A stretch of 64,000 bases of DNA from positions 124,001-188,000 of the forward strand of contig CBDFLD010000017.1 of NCBI GenBank assembly GCA_965249005.1. The letters are read 5' to 3'. A program made the position numbers and the translations under genes. Below the pieces are notes generated by a model. The model made no database searches. It was not told the origin of the DNA and worked only from the letters and a program-made list of their open reading frames with translations. This DNA comes from CBDFLD01 sp965249005. GTDB taxonomy: Bacteria > Acidobacteriota > UBA6911. Shown in pieces: positions 27,949 to 36,942 of this stretch. The stretch's first letter is position 1; each line of letters starts with the position of its first letter.

Positions 27949-28977
27949 ATGTCCTACATGATTGCAACGCTGTTCAGAACCCTGATCTCCGCCCTGTCGG
28001 CCCACCGAAGGCTGGCCTTTGAGAACCTCGCGCTGCGGTGTCAGATCGCCATCCTGCAACGCTCCGTCAAGCGTCCCCACCTGAAGAAGAGCGACCGACT
28101 CTTGTGGGTGCTGCTGTCCAGGTTCTGGAAGGACTGGGCTGGTAGCCTGGCCTTGGTGAAGCCCGACACCGTCATCCGATGGCACCGAAAGGGTTTCAGG
28201 TTGTACTGGACCTGGAGAAGCCGTCGAAAGAGAAAGGGGCGACCAGCGGTTGCTCCAGAGATCCGGGAACTCATCCGGAAGATGTCTCGAGCCAATCCAC
28301 TTTGGGGAGCGCCGAGAGTTCAAGGCGAATTGCTCAAGCTCGGGATCGAGATATCGCAGGCGGCGGTCTCCAAGTATATGCTCCGCCATAGAGACCCGCC
28401 GTCGCAGACCTGGAGGACCTTTCTGGACAACCACATTGGAAACTTGGTTTCCGTTGACTTTTTCACCGTGCCCACGGTGACGTTCAGGGTGCTGTTCGTC
28501 TTCGTCGTCCTGGCCCATGATCGCAGGCGCGTCGTGCATTTCAATGTGACGGACTCTCCGACGGCGAAGTGGACTGCCCAGCAGATCGTGGAGGCGTTTC
28601 CCTTGGACACCGCACCGCAATATCTGCTCCGCGACCGCGATGGCATTTACGGTGTGGAGTTTTCAAGCCGAGTCCAGTCCATGGGCATCCGGGAAGTCAA
28701 GACTGCGCCGCGGTCCCCCTGGCAGAATCCGTACGCGGAACGCCTGGTCGGGACGCTACGTCGTGATTGCATCGATCACGTGATTGTGCTCAGCGAGAAT
28801 CACCTGCGTCGGCTCCTTCGGCTGTACCTCGTGTACTACCACACATACCGAACGCACCTCTCACTGGAGAAAGACTCCCCCGAGCCTAGACGGGTGGAGC
28901 CGCCCGAATACGGGAGGATCATCGAAACGCCTCTGGTTGGAGGACTACACCATAGGTACGGCCGGCTGGCTGCCTAA
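27949..28977 (+). CDS. DDE (rve-domain) transposase, IS3/IS481-like
   Basis: This is a 342-residue integrase-core transposase with an N-terminal helical region (LAFENLALRCQIAILQRS, typical of this group), then the catalytic domain with Asp in VSVDFFTVPT, Asp in YLLRDRDGIYG and Glu in NPYAERLVGTLRRDC, and an HLSLEKDSPEPR tail. An ATG at 27949 is taken as start; the frame is open somewhat further upstream. I could not find terminal repeats, so the element borders are unknown, but the kinase fragment before it and the TPR fragment after it show that it sits between broken genes. Confidence 0.85.
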   Translation: MSYMIATLFRTLISALSAHRRLAFENLALRCQIAILQRSVKRPHLKKSDRLLWVLLSRFWKDWAGSLALVKPDTVIRWHRKGFRLYWTWRSRRKRKGRPAVAPEIRELIRKMSRANPLWGAPRVQGELLKLGIEISQAAVSKYMLRHRDPPSQTWRTFLDNHIGNLVSVDFFTVPTVTFRVLFVFVVLAHDRRRVVHFNVTDSPTAKWTAQQIVEAFPLDTAPQYLLRDRDGIYGVEFSSRVQSMGIREVKTAPRSPWQNPYAERLVGTLRRDCIDHVIVLSENHLRRLLRLYLVYYHTYRTHLSLEKDSPEPRRVEPPEYGRIIETPLVGGLHHRYGRLAA

Positions 28978-29189
28978 GATCCTTCCCGTCTGCCGCGCCA
29001 GCCAGGCATCCTGAAATCGCCGGTTAGGCACGTTCCCCCAACTCCACTCCGCCTCGCAGGCCAAGAATGCCCTGACACAACAGCCGACACTGGCTGACTC
29101 ATATCGCTGACGGCCTATTGCGCCACCTGACTCGCTACTCGGCGCGTCTCCGAGTGCGCCGGATCTAATAAATGGAAGGCACAGGATCA

Positions 29190-29328
29190 TAGGAACCGGG
29201 CCGGCAATTCGGAGGACGCCGTGCGGCACTACGCCCGCTTCGTGGCGTTGTGGGAACGCGCCGATCTGGAACTGGGTCCCTCGCTACAGGATGTCCGGGA
29301 GCGGATGGGGAGACTCCAAAGACGGTAG
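29190..29328 (+). pseudogene. C-terminal tail of a TPR-type protein
   Basis: The frame ending at TAG 29326 reads EDAVRHYARFVALWERAD followed by LQDVRERMGRL. It matches the C-terminal helix pair common in TPR-containing protein kinases and adenylate cyclase-like regulators. Nothing upstream continues the protein, so it is a remnant. The region from 28978 to about 29190 holds no other recognised feature. Confidence 0.45.
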
Positions 29329-29346
29329 GGCGGTACCGGCTTGCCG

Positions 29347-29784
29347 CTACGAGGACGGCGTGCAGTATTTGTCGAAGGCAGTGGTCAGCTCCGCCGCGAT
29401 CACCTCGGCCGGCCGGCCCATGATGTCTTGTCGTTCGAGCATATGCACCAGCTTGCCATCCTTGAAGAGCCCGATCTGGGGTGACGAAGGCGGATAGCCT
29501 ACGAAATAGCTTCGGCCGCGCTCCACGGCGTCGGTCTCCATACCGGCAAATACGGTCGTAAGTCGCGCTGGCCGGGGGGTGCGTTCCAGGGCGAGCCGAA
29601 CCCCAGGGCGCGCGGCTCCCGCTGCGCAGCCGCACACCGAGTTTACCACCAGGAGCACGGTGCCGGCGGTAGCCGAGAGAGCCTCGTCCACGGCTTCCGG
29701 CGTTAGCAGTTCCTGAAAGCCTATCTGCGTGAGTTCGTCACGCATCGGCTGAACCATGACTGGGTCGTATCGAAAGGTTTGCAT
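29347..29784 (-). CDS. Bacilliredoxin, BrxA/BrxB (YphP/YqiW) family
   Basis: This is a 145-residue thioredoxin-fold protein with the family's CGC motif in VVNSVCGCAAGAARP. It also has a conserved TVFAGMETDAVERGRSYF block and PPSSPQIGLFKDGKLVHMLER. Bacilliredoxins remove bacillithiol from proteins in Firmicutes, and the same family occurs in Acidobacteriota and Bacteroidota. The ATG at 29784 fits the family start MQTFRYDP and has AGGAAA upstream; the open frame extends 81 bases further. It lies 32 bases downstream of another gene on the same strand. Confidence 0.85.
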   Translation of the reverse strand: MQTFRYDPVMVQPMRDELTQIGFQELLTPEAVDEALSATAGTVLLVVNSVCGCAAGAARPGVRLALERTPRPARLTTVFAGMETDAVERGRSYFVGYPPSSPQIGLFKDGKLVHMLERQDIMGRPAEVIAAELTTAFDKYCTPSS

Positions 29785-29816
29785 ACTTGGTTTCCTAGTC
29801 TGTGTCGCCTCCAGCG

Positions 29817-30335
29817 TCACTTCGCTTTTGCTGAGTGCGTCGAGAAAAATGCCTGTCCATGCCACGAGCGAGTTGCCGGGCCCTCCCAGCCTCCATCGCG
29901 CAGCGCGCCGACCGTTTGGATCGTGTTGTTAAACACCACGGTGTCCGGTACGACGGCCTCCTCGTTGACCAACCGTTGGAATTCTTCCCGGGTCGCGCAC
30001 TGGATTGCTCCGCCCTGATCCCGAAACCATACAGATCCATGGTCCGTGAACCGGACCTCGAGTTGTCGCTCCAGCTCGCGGACAAACGTCACGAGGGTGT
30101 CGATCGAGCATCCGGAGGCTCCAGCAGCAGCTTCGTCAACCGCGACGAAGAGAAACTGATCGAAGCGCCACTCATGCGCGGTGGCCAACATCGTCCGATG
30201 CGCAGTCCAGCCGGCAAGGAATGTCTCGGTCGCTGCGAGCAACTGAACGGCTTCGTGTTCGGTCAGGCGGCGCGACGCGGCGAAGGTCCACAGTCGTGCG
30301 TCGTCCGGAAATTGTTCGAATGCTATCGGTGGCAT
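29817..30335 (-). CDS. Conserved protein of unknown function preceding bacilliredoxin
   Basis: The protein is about 172 residues, soluble, with no signal peptide. The sequence (LWTFAASRRLTEHEAVQLL, FLAGWTAHRTML, FLFVAVDEAAAGASGCSID, SVWFRDQGG) resembles a conserved family often labelled ABC transporter ATPase although it has no Walker motifs. The pattern WTFAASR near the start and ASGCSID in the middle are its visible hallmarks. It is probably in an operon with the bacilliredoxin, so a thiol or stress role is possible but unproven. The ATG at 30335 is preferred over a TTG six bases earlier. Confidence 0.6.
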   Translation of the reverse strand: MPPIAFEQFPDDARLWTFAASRRLTEHEAVQLLAATETFLAGWTAHRTMLATAHEWRFDQFLFVAVDEAAAGASGCSIDTLVTFVRELERQLEVRFTDHGSVWFRDQGGAIQCATREEFQRLVNEEAVVPDTVVFNNTIQTVGALRDGGWEGPATRSWHGQAFFSTHSAKAK

Positions 30336-30635
30336 CTGCAAGTCTCATGGGAAGGAAGGGTATTGAAATGTACCGCCGCCACTCTTTTTCAGTAGGTTCA
30401 CGGTTGAGGCTCGGCGTCCCTCCCAGGAACTGTTATCGTCGAGACCCAAGACCGAGATCACCTCCCGGCTCTCGACCGCCCTTCTCTCAATGAGTCACTC
30501 CGCGCCTGCCCAGCGAGCAGGAGAATAGGAAAAAACAAACTGCGTCTCGAAAGTACGTCACTCCTGAGATCCTTCTTCCAATAGGAGGTATTATGTCTCC
30601 TTTGGCATGTTCCCGTCAAGTCTACTTAGCTCAAA

Positions 30636-31941
30636 GGTCATGTCAAGCTGCTTGTGTAAAAAGGTCGAGGGTACGAGTTGGTCGTTGTTCCTTCCAATCG
30701 AGATTGAATCGATGGAAGATCGAGTAAATGATTCTGTCGACACTCTGGACATTAACAAAGCAAACCATCGGACGCGTTCTCCGTCGAACCTCAACGAAGC
30801 AGCGTTCGATGACGTTGGTGGTTCGTAGCTTCTTCCACAGAGGCCGTGGGAAGCTGTAAAAGGCCAGTAACTCAGGGAGATCCTTCTCCAATCGATTCAC
30901 CATCTTCGGATAATCCTTGTGCCAGCAACGCTTCAGCCTCCTGAAAGCTGTCAGTGCATCCCGACGGCTATCGGCCTGGTAGATGGCCCGTGCATCCTGC
31001 TTGATCTGGTCTCGATCGCACTTTCGGACTGAATTGACGATGTTTCGCATCTTATGTGCCCAGCAGCGTTGGTGCTGAGCTCTCGGATAGATCGTTTCAA
31101 TGGCCGCTGCCAGACCTGCACAGCCGTCGGTCACAATCAGCTCGAGGTTATCTCCCTCTATACCACGCCGGTACAGATCTCCTAAGAGTCCTTCCCAGGC
31201 AGCTTGACTCTCTCCACTGCTGCGCATAAATGCCAAAAGCTGCCGGCTACCATCCGCTCTCACCCCGTAGGCCACCAGCATCTGCACCCGTTTCCGCCCA
31301 CTCGGACGTCTTACCCTCAGACTCACTCCGTCCAGAAACAGTGTCTTCCATTCGTCACTCAACCGAGCTCGGTGAAATCGCTGTACTGCTTCATCTAGCT
31401 CTCGTGTCAGCTGCGATACCGTCTGTGCACTGACAACTTCTCCCGTCATGATCGCCACAATCCGTCCCACCGTCCGTGTGCTGATTCCTCTGAGAAACGC
31501 CTCTCGTATCAGCAACGTTACCTCGTCAGCTCGTCGTTGAAACCGTTGTAATCCCTTCGGGAGAAAATTCTTGTTCCGGCTCCGGGCAATCCGCAACCGT
31601 AACGTTCCAAAGCGGGTCACAAAGTCCCGTTCATAGTATCCATTGCGGTACTCTCTCTTTCTCTGCCCACCTCTTTCATACCATCCAAAGCCACAATAAC
31701 GGTCTCTCTGCCGCTGTGATTCAGTCTCGAAATACCGTTTCCACGCCAGCTTTGTCTTGCTATACACATCTCCCCAAAAGTCTTCTTTTACCTCATCAAG
31801 GAAATGTTGGAATTGTTCGGTCATCGGTGTTAATTTTCGCCATTGGGTGTAAGCTCCTTTCTTGGAGTTGGTTTTTGCCATCGCAGCAAAAAAACCAAAC
31901 TTACACCCTCTTTCTTTTTACACAAGCAAAGTTACATCACC
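30636..31941 (-). mobile_element. IS256-A (1306 bp, 9-bp target duplication)
   Basis: Inverted repeats of about 28 bp share TGCTTGTGTAAAAAG and begin GGTCATGT / GGTGATGT. The target TAGCTCAAA is duplicated at 30627-30635 and 31942-31950. It is a different subgroup from IS256-B. Confidence 0.9.
30643..31881 (-). CDS. IS256-family transposase (IS256-A)
   Basis: This is a 412-residue mutator-type transposase with Asp in WKTLFLDGVSLRVRRP, Asp in LELIVTDGCAGLAAAI, the QHQRCWAHKMRNIV block and Glu in TTNVIERCFVEVRRR. The frame is intact and spans nearly the whole element; the stop lies within the left inverted repeat. It shares little sequence with the IS256-B proteins elsewhere in the window. Confidence 0.92.
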   Translation of the reverse strand: MAKTNSKKGAYTQWRKLTPMTEQFQHFLDEVKEDFWGDVYSKTKLAWKRYFETESQRQRDRYCGFGWYERGGQRKREYRNGYYERDFVTRFGTLRLRIARSRNKNFLPKGLQRFQRRADEVTLLIREAFLRGISTRTVGRIVAIMTGEVVSAQTVSQLTRELDEAVQRFHRARLSDEWKTLFLDGVSLRVRRPSGRKRVQMLVAYGVRADGSRQLLAFMRSSGESQAAWEGLLGDLYRRGIEGDNLELIVTDGCAGLAAAIETIYPRAQHQRCWAHKMRNIVNSVRKCDRDQIKQDARAIYQADSRRDALTAFRRLKRCWHKDYPKMVNRLEKDLPELLAFYSFPRPLWKKLRTTNVIERCFVEVRRRTRPMVCFVNVQSVDRIIYSIFHRFNLDWKEQRPTRTLDLFTQAA

Positions 31942-32062
31942 TAGCTCAAAATGGGTGTAAGTAGTTTGTTCCAAAAGGGTTGAGGAAGAGCGACGTTCCC
32001 CAAAGGGGACAGAGGGCAAAATATTACGAAACTTATTTGGAAATTTTTCGTTTATACACGAC

Positions 32063-32284
32063 ATGAGCAAGAAATATGAGACTACCTTCATGAGCCATCA
32101 CCCGGGCATTCGAATTGACCGAATACCAGTCAGCGGCATTCCAGGACTGATGTTTGTAACAGCAACCGTGTTTATTTTCCTGGGAACAGCTCCGGCCGCT
32201 CGAGAGTTCTTTCTGCTTACGAGCATCACAGGAATTCTCGGAGCGGGGTTCCTCTACTACTGGCACAACCAAACCCGCTGGTAG
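32063..32284 (+). CDS. Small membrane protein, unknown function
   Basis: This is a 73-residue protein with two hydrophobic segments: GIPGLMFVTATVFIFLGTAP (about 25-44) and FFLLTSITGILGAGFLYYWH (about 49-68). It ends in NQTRW. An internal Met at residue 10 may be the true start; neither has a good ribosome binding site. It looks like an inner-membrane protein of the small conserved type and has no partner nearby. Confidence 0.5.
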   Translation: MSKKYETTFMSHHPGIRIDRIPVSGIPGLMFVTATVFIFLGTAPAAREFFLLTSITGILGAGFLYYWHNQTRW

Positions 32285-32483
32285 CGGCTGGTAGGAGATC
32301 CGTCCCGCCCCAAACGTATGCATGTCGGTCCTGGGTGTCCCTTTCCACCCAGGGCACAAGCACACCTTGCATCACCACAACCCATAACCGCTTCAGCCAT
32401 CACGGAAACCGGCCCGAGAACAACCTCCGTAACCCACCCCAATAAACCGCGCAAAAGCTCACAAACACCGCTGGATGATGCCA

Positions 32484-32540
32484 AAATCCGCGACCCAACC
32501 CTCACGCAATATCCGCGTCTCGAGGACTCGCATTTTGCCA
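32484..32540 (+). repeat. 57-bp dispersed repeat, copy A
   Basis: It is about 85 percent identical by eye to 36309-36365 in the same orientation, and each copy contains AAATCCGCG twice. No function is apparent. The surrounding 32285-32580 holds only spurious frames. Confidence 0.6.
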
Positions 32541-32581
32541 CGTCCAAGACCCGAATTCTGCCGCCAATTTCCGAGACGCAA

Positions 32582-32601
32582 AAACCGCCCAAAGGCGGTC
32601 T
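32582..32601 (-). terminator. Terminator of coiled-coil gene
   Basis: A GACCGCC-TTTG-GGCGGT hairpin is followed by TTTTT on the minus strand, about 30 bases after the stop of the gene at 32630. Confidence 0.7.
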
Positions 32602-32629
32602 TTATTCTGAACACGGTTTAAAGAGGGAA

Positions 32630-33031
32630 CTACGGCTTCAAGTTCAAAGCATGGCGTACCTCAGCGAGCTTTTCCTCGTGCTCTTGAACCTGTTCACGAA
32701 CGTCAAGGACAGCGAGCTCCTTTTTCAGATCCTCAAAACCAGAATTGACAATCCGGGCCAGAGTCTGGGTTTGTTCATCAGTATATTCCTTGAGTTCCTT
32801 GGCAAGACTCTCGGTTTGCTGCTCGGTGTATGTTTTCAGCTCGTTGGTAACCTGGCCAAATCTGTTGTCTATCTTGTCAAAACGCTGATCCATGTTTTCA
32901 AGGCGGTCGTCAACTTTCTCGAAGCGTTGGTCTACCTTCTCAAAGCGCGCATCTATCTTGTCAAACCGTTTATTGAATTCCGTGGTTTGGACACGTAACG
33001 CATCTTGTAAATCTTTTTTGGTGATGGGCAT
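32630..33031 (-). CDS. Coiled-coil protein with heptad repeats
   Basis: This is a 133-residue protein made almost entirely of a long coiled coil. A seven-residue unit of the type KxDxRFE repeats from about residue 18 to 58 (RFDKIDARFEKVDQRFEKVD), followed by a Thr/Glu-rich helix (EQQTESLAKELKEYTDEQTQ). It has no signal peptide or membrane segment. Related small proteins are common next to mobile elements and have no agreed role. A clean terminator follows, which supports it as a real monocistronic gene. Confidence 0.6.
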   Translation of the reverse strand: MPITKKDLQDALRVQTTEFNKRFDKIDARFEKVDQRFEKVDDRLENMDQRFDKIDNRFGQVTNELKTYTEQQTESLAKELKEYTDEQTQTLARIVNSGFEDLKKELAVLDVREQVQEHEEKLAEVRHALNLKP

Positions 33032-33111
33032 AAGAGATTGGTTTTAAATAATATAGGGCGGATGCCTACAACCATTCTAGCAAGTGGTCCCCCTCTGTCA
33101 AATGACGCAAA

Positions 33112-33375
33112 CTAAGCGGAAGCTACTTTTCCAGCAAATTGTTTCCGACATTTGGCGGAGCAGAAATAGTAGGCCTCGTTTTTATAGTTCATGCGGAAGG
33201 CCAAGCTGGGATCCAAGTACAGGCCGCAAATAGGGTCCTTCACGGTGGAGATGGAATGCTTGGGTGACGCCGCCGGGGAAACCTTCCTTCTGCCGGCGAA
33301 GACACTATGCAGAAAGCGCACTATTAATACGATGAGTACAAAGAAAAGAAGGCCACGTAATATTGGGCTAAACAT
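33112..33375 (-). CDS. Membrane-anchored YHS-domain protein
   Basis: This is an 87-residue protein with one N-terminal membrane helix (LLFFVLIVLIVRFLHSVF) and a C-terminal YHS/TRASH-like metal-binding domain: VKDPICGLYLDPSLAF, then YFCSAKCRKQF. The Cys pairs (C-x and CxxxC) probably bind a metal such as copper or zinc. The ATG at 33375 is preferred because it puts the membrane helix at the start; the frame is open 93 bases further. The domain faces one side of the inner membrane; which side is not clear. Confidence 0.7.
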   Translation of the reverse strand: MFSPILRGLLFFVLIVLIVRFLHSVFAGRRKVSPAASPKHSISTVKDPICGLYLDPSLAFRMNYKNEAYYFCSAKCRKQFAGKVASA

Positions 33376-33695
33376 AACGTCAACGCCAGTTGTCGCTATC
33401 CTATCTAGGTTGAGATGGAGGGGAGGCAATGTCAGCGTGATAGGGAGTCCTTCGTCAGAGGGGATCACCTCCCTGCTTGGCTACTGGAATTTTCGCTCTT
33501 ACCTGACTGTGTGGGAGTGAATTTATCCCTGAGAAAACAAGTTGTCAAGATGAAAGATGCGTGGATGTGTGGGTGAGCAATGGTGTGAGCCCGGATTTCC
33601 AATTTGAATGAAATATAGCAACCTTTCAGCCGCCTTCGGCATCCCTATTTATAAGCGTCGGAGAATGATAAGGACACATTGGAGGGCAACACCCG

Positions 33696-35027
33696 ATGGG
33701 TGAAAAAGAACGAAAGGGGTTTCAACTCAGCTTTAACGGATTACTCAAAGTTGATTTTCAGGGATCGCGAGTCACCTCCGAGGGTGGCCTGATTCTGGTC
33801 CGCGAGTTGGACGAACGGCTGGGGATGGGACGACTCATAGACGAGCATCTCAACGACACGCGGCAAGGCTTGAACAAACAGTTCCCGCTCGTCGATCTGC
33901 TGCGGCAATCGGTCTATAGTCGCCTGGCAGGCTACGAAGACCTTAACGATGCCGCGCGGGTCTCAGTTGATCCGACCTTTCGCTTGATCGGCTCGAAGAA
34001 AAACTGGGATCGCGGTGCGGCGCTGACCTCGACGTTACACTGGTTCGAGACGGAGCTGCTGACGCGAGAAGAGAATCTGATCGGGCTGATGGCTCTGAAC
34101 CGAGAGACACTCGCACAGGCCGAGGCTCTGGACAAGTCTGATCGCGTAGTGTTGGATATGGACTCAAGCGAGAGTCCGGTGCATGGTCAGCAGGAAGGCA
34201 GCGCCTACAATGGCCACTTCGAGTCCGTGTGTTACCATCCGCTGTTTCTGTTCAATAGTCACGGGGACTGTCTGGCGGCCAAGCTGCGGCCGGGTAACGT
34301 GCATAGCGCCGAGGACTGGGACGAGCTTCTGTTGCCGGAGATCGATTTTCAACAGGAGCAAGGCAAAGAGATCGTCTTTCGAGCAGACGCCGCCTTCGCC
34401 AAGCCAGAGGTTTACGAGACCCTGGAAGAGCGCGGCGTTCAGTATGCCATACGCATCCCGTCCAACAAGAGCCTGGAGTGGGAGATTGCCGACATCCTGT
34501 TTCGTCCTCCGGGTCGGCCCAGCCGCAAGCCACTGGTGCGCTACAAGAGCTTCCGCTATCAGGCCGAAAGCTGGTCGAGGCCGCGACGGATCGTCGCCAA
34601 GGTCGAGCATCACCAGGGCGAGTTGTTCCCGCGGGTCGGGTTCATTGTCACGAACATGAGCTTGCCGAGCCGCTCGGTGGTGAGGTTCTACAACAAGCGC
34701 GGCACGGCGGAGCAATGGATCAAAGAAGGCAAGCAGGCGACGCATTGGACGCGGCTGTCCTGCCATCGCTTCCGTGCGAATGAAGTGCGCCTGCAGTTGA
34801 GCGTGCTCGCCTACAACCTAGGCAACCTATGGCGGCGACTCGGGCTACCACCCCGGATCAAGAGCTGGTCGCTCACGAGCTTGCAGCACCGGTTGATGAA
34901 GACTGGCGGAAGGCTGGTCAAGCACGCGCGGTACTACTGGTTGCTCTTGGCCGAGGGGCATCTGGACCGTCGGTTGTTTGGTGAAATGCTCAGGCGGATC
35001 TGGGCCTTGCCGCTGCCAAGCGGTTAG
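33696..35027 (+). CDS. IS1380-family transposase (IS1380-B copy 2)
   Basis: This is a 443-residue intact transposase, identical in protein to copies 1 and 3. The catalytic regions are RVVLDMDSSESPVHG, IVFRADAAFAKPEVYE and YNKRGTAEQWIKEGKQA. The ATG is preceded by GGAGGGCAACACCCG, and the inverted repeat lies about 106 bases upstream. Confidence 0.92.
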   Translation: MGEKERKGFQLSFNGLLKVDFQGSRVTSEGGLILVRELDERLGMGRLIDEHLNDTRQGLNKQFPLVDLLRQSVYSRLAGYEDLNDAARVSVDPTFRLIGSKKNWDRGAALTSTLHWFETELLTREENLIGLMALNRETLAQAEALDKSDRVVLDMDSSESPVHGQQEGSAYNGHFESVCYHPLFLFNSHGDCLAAKLRPGNVHSAEDWDELLLPEIDFQQEQGKEIVFRADAAFAKPEVYETLEERGVQYAIRIPSNKSLEWEIADILFRPPGRPSRKPLVRYKSFRYQAESWSRPRRIVAKVEHHQGELFPRVGFIVTNMSLPSRSVVRFYNKRGTAEQWIKEGKQATHWTRLSCHRFRANEVRLQLSVLAYNLGNLWRRLGLPPRIKSWSLTSLQHRLMKTGGRLVKHARYYWLLLAEGHLDRRLFGEMLRRIWALPLPSG

Positions 35028-35250
35028 CCGCCCGGCTTGCAAGTCCGGAATTGGAATGCCATGGAAGGAGTGTGGCGATGTGTCTGGAAAATCGCCCACG
35101 CAGGAGTGAGAAGGTCTACTACCACGGCGACAACGGGTCATTGGGATGCGTTGACTGGATCCATGGTTGGTCTGAGGCCGGGATTTTCTTGCTCCCATGG
35201 TGGCTCGAGACTATTATGTTGGGAACCGAGATCCAAATTGGAAATTCCGG

Positions 35251-35787
35251 TTAAGGGTTCCGCTCGGCGGTCCGCTATCGTTTCCACCTGACTTCAGAGT
35301 CTGGATTATCGCTCTGAGTCCGCTTACCGCTTGAGCGTGTGTCTGTCCTTGCGTCCTCAGTACAATGTACGAACTCGCGTATTCTGCGTACTTCTGGTTT
35401 TCCATCGTCACGAACATGACTGTGTTCATTCCGTCCATTATGTTCAACAAGGACTCACTTACACCGTCCTTCCGCAATGAAGCTCTAACTGCCACAGTCA
35501 TGTCGGTTATCTGCTGCCTATTCTCGACGAATTTAGGATCGAGTTGGTCTAAAAGAGATCGAAAACGAGCCACGCTAATGTTGTCACTTGAGATTACCGT
35601 ACCAGAGTCAAGCGTTGCCAGCATGAATTCAAGGGATTCTTCTTGAACCTGTCGGCTCGTCCCAGTCTCCTCCTTACACTGGCTCACGGCGACGAACGCT
35701 CCAACCAGAAAGAGTACGGCGATCAAGGCAATGGTGTTGTTGCTGATGGCATGGCTCCGCAGAATGTCGTAACGATGGGTATTGTGC
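35251..35787 (-). pseudogene. Captured fragment of a membrane-anchored helical protein (gene X)
   Basis: On the minus strand the fragment reads SNNTIALIAVLFLVGAFVAV (a membrane helix) and then a polar helical part ending GGNDSGPPSGTL at the IS end, where the frame runs into the inverted repeat. The 5' end is cut at 35787, the unit's alternative end. The four missing 3' codons (CTT AAA CGA TGA) are found beside IS1380-B copy 1 at 20271-20282, so the native protein would end PPSGTLKR. Family unknown. Confidence 0.6.
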
Positions 35788-35905
35788 GTGAGTTACAGGC
35801 TGATCCTGCTCTTCTCGGCCAGAAGGTTCCACCCCCTGAGGCGCGGTATCGGCCGAACTCAACGAAGCCTGCGGCATCCTCAAAAAAGATGACTCGTACC
35901 TACAC

Positions 35906-36066
35906 TGTTAACGATCACTGAAAACCGTGCTTTTCTGAACACACGCCGGTTGTTAAGGACTCAACATCATCGTCGCCGGAGGCGACTGGGTGTGCACCGG
36001 AGCGGTGATCGACATCAATCCGGTTGCGCGTGACGGATCAAGGTTCCCCAACCGATTTTTCTGTGG
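35906..36066 (+). repeat. 160-bp direct repeat, copy 1
   Basis: It is nearly identical to 63841-64000 (a few substitutions and one indel). One frame reads GGDWVCTGAVIDINPVARDG without stop, and a GTCGCC-GGA-GGCGAC hairpin lies inside. It may be a piece of a gene family or an uncatalogued repeat. Confidence 0.65.
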
Positions 36067-36308
36067 CAACATCACCCAGGGGGATGTTTGGGCACCTGTA
36101 ACGTGTGAACCTTTTCGTCGTGGATAGAGTGGTTTCTAGCAGAACCTGACCAGCTTTTCTGAAAGTGGAATCCCAATCCTCTCGGCGCACGTCCAGAAAA
36201 ATACGTTTTTCGGTGATCGCTAACACTACACACACTAACTGGGGAAAAACCCCGAACCACGCTCCCAAAACGCTACGACCAACACAACATTCCAACCAAA
36301 ACCCGCCC

Positions 36309-36365
36309 AAATCCGCGTCCCAACCCTCACGCAAAATCCGCGTCCCGGGGACTCGCATCTTGCCA
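36309..36365 (+). repeat. 57-bp dispersed repeat, copy B
   Basis: It matches 32484-32540. It lies directly before the IS1380-B relic; 36067-36308 holds no recognised gene. Confidence 0.6.
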
Positions 36366-36387
36366 CCTGCAGGACCCTATCAGTTAC

Positions 36388-36846
36388 CAGTTGAGCGTGC
36401 TGGCCTACAACCTGGGGAGCCTATGGCAGCCGACTCGGGCTGCCACCCCGGATCAAGAGCTGGTCGCTGACGAGCTTGGAGCACCGATTGATGAAAGACT
36501 GGCGGAAGGCTAGTCAAGCACGCCCGGTACTACTGGTTACTCTTGGCCGAGGGGCATCTGAACCGCAAGCTGTTCCGTGATATGCTCAACCGCATCTGGT
36601 CCTTGCCGCTGCCAAGTGGATAGCTTCCAGGCTTGGGAGTGCTGAGTTGGAATGCCGTGACAGAGTGGCTGGAGCGGTGTCTGAAAAATGGCCTACACAG
36701 GAGCCAGACACCCTTTTCAGACGGGCAAAACAATGTTTCGGATACATCGAGTGGATCGAGGCGTGGTCTACGGGCCAATTTGCTTGTTCTCAGGAAGGGA
36801 CGAGGAGTACTATCTGCGGGACCGAGATCCAAATTGGAAATTCTGG
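36388..36846 (+). mobile_element. Degenerate IS1380-B relative, 3' relic
   Basis: The sequence is clearly related to the last 460 bases of IS1380-B (CAGTTGAGCGTGCT...CCAAATTGGAAATTCTGG) but carries many substitutions and indels that break the transposase frame. Only the far end and the last part of the transposase remain, so it is an old copy that predates the three young ones. Confidence 0.75.
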
Positions 36847-36942
36847 CTAAGGACTCGATCCCAAAACGCGATTTGTTTTGCTTCTATCCACTGTTGAGGC
36901 TCACCAATCAAATTACCCATTGTGCGGGGGAGAATTCGACTA

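Larger units (their letters stand above)
33590..35787 (+). mobile_element. IS1380-B transposition unit copy 2 (IS plus 537 bp captured DNA)
   Basis: The IS proper is 33590-35250. Identity with copy 3 continues a further 537 bases and stops at 35787. GTGAG flanks the whole 2198-bp unit at 33585-33589 and 35788-35792, so the unit moved as one piece using the transposase-side end and an alternative far end, as known for ISEcp1. Confidence 0.8.
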
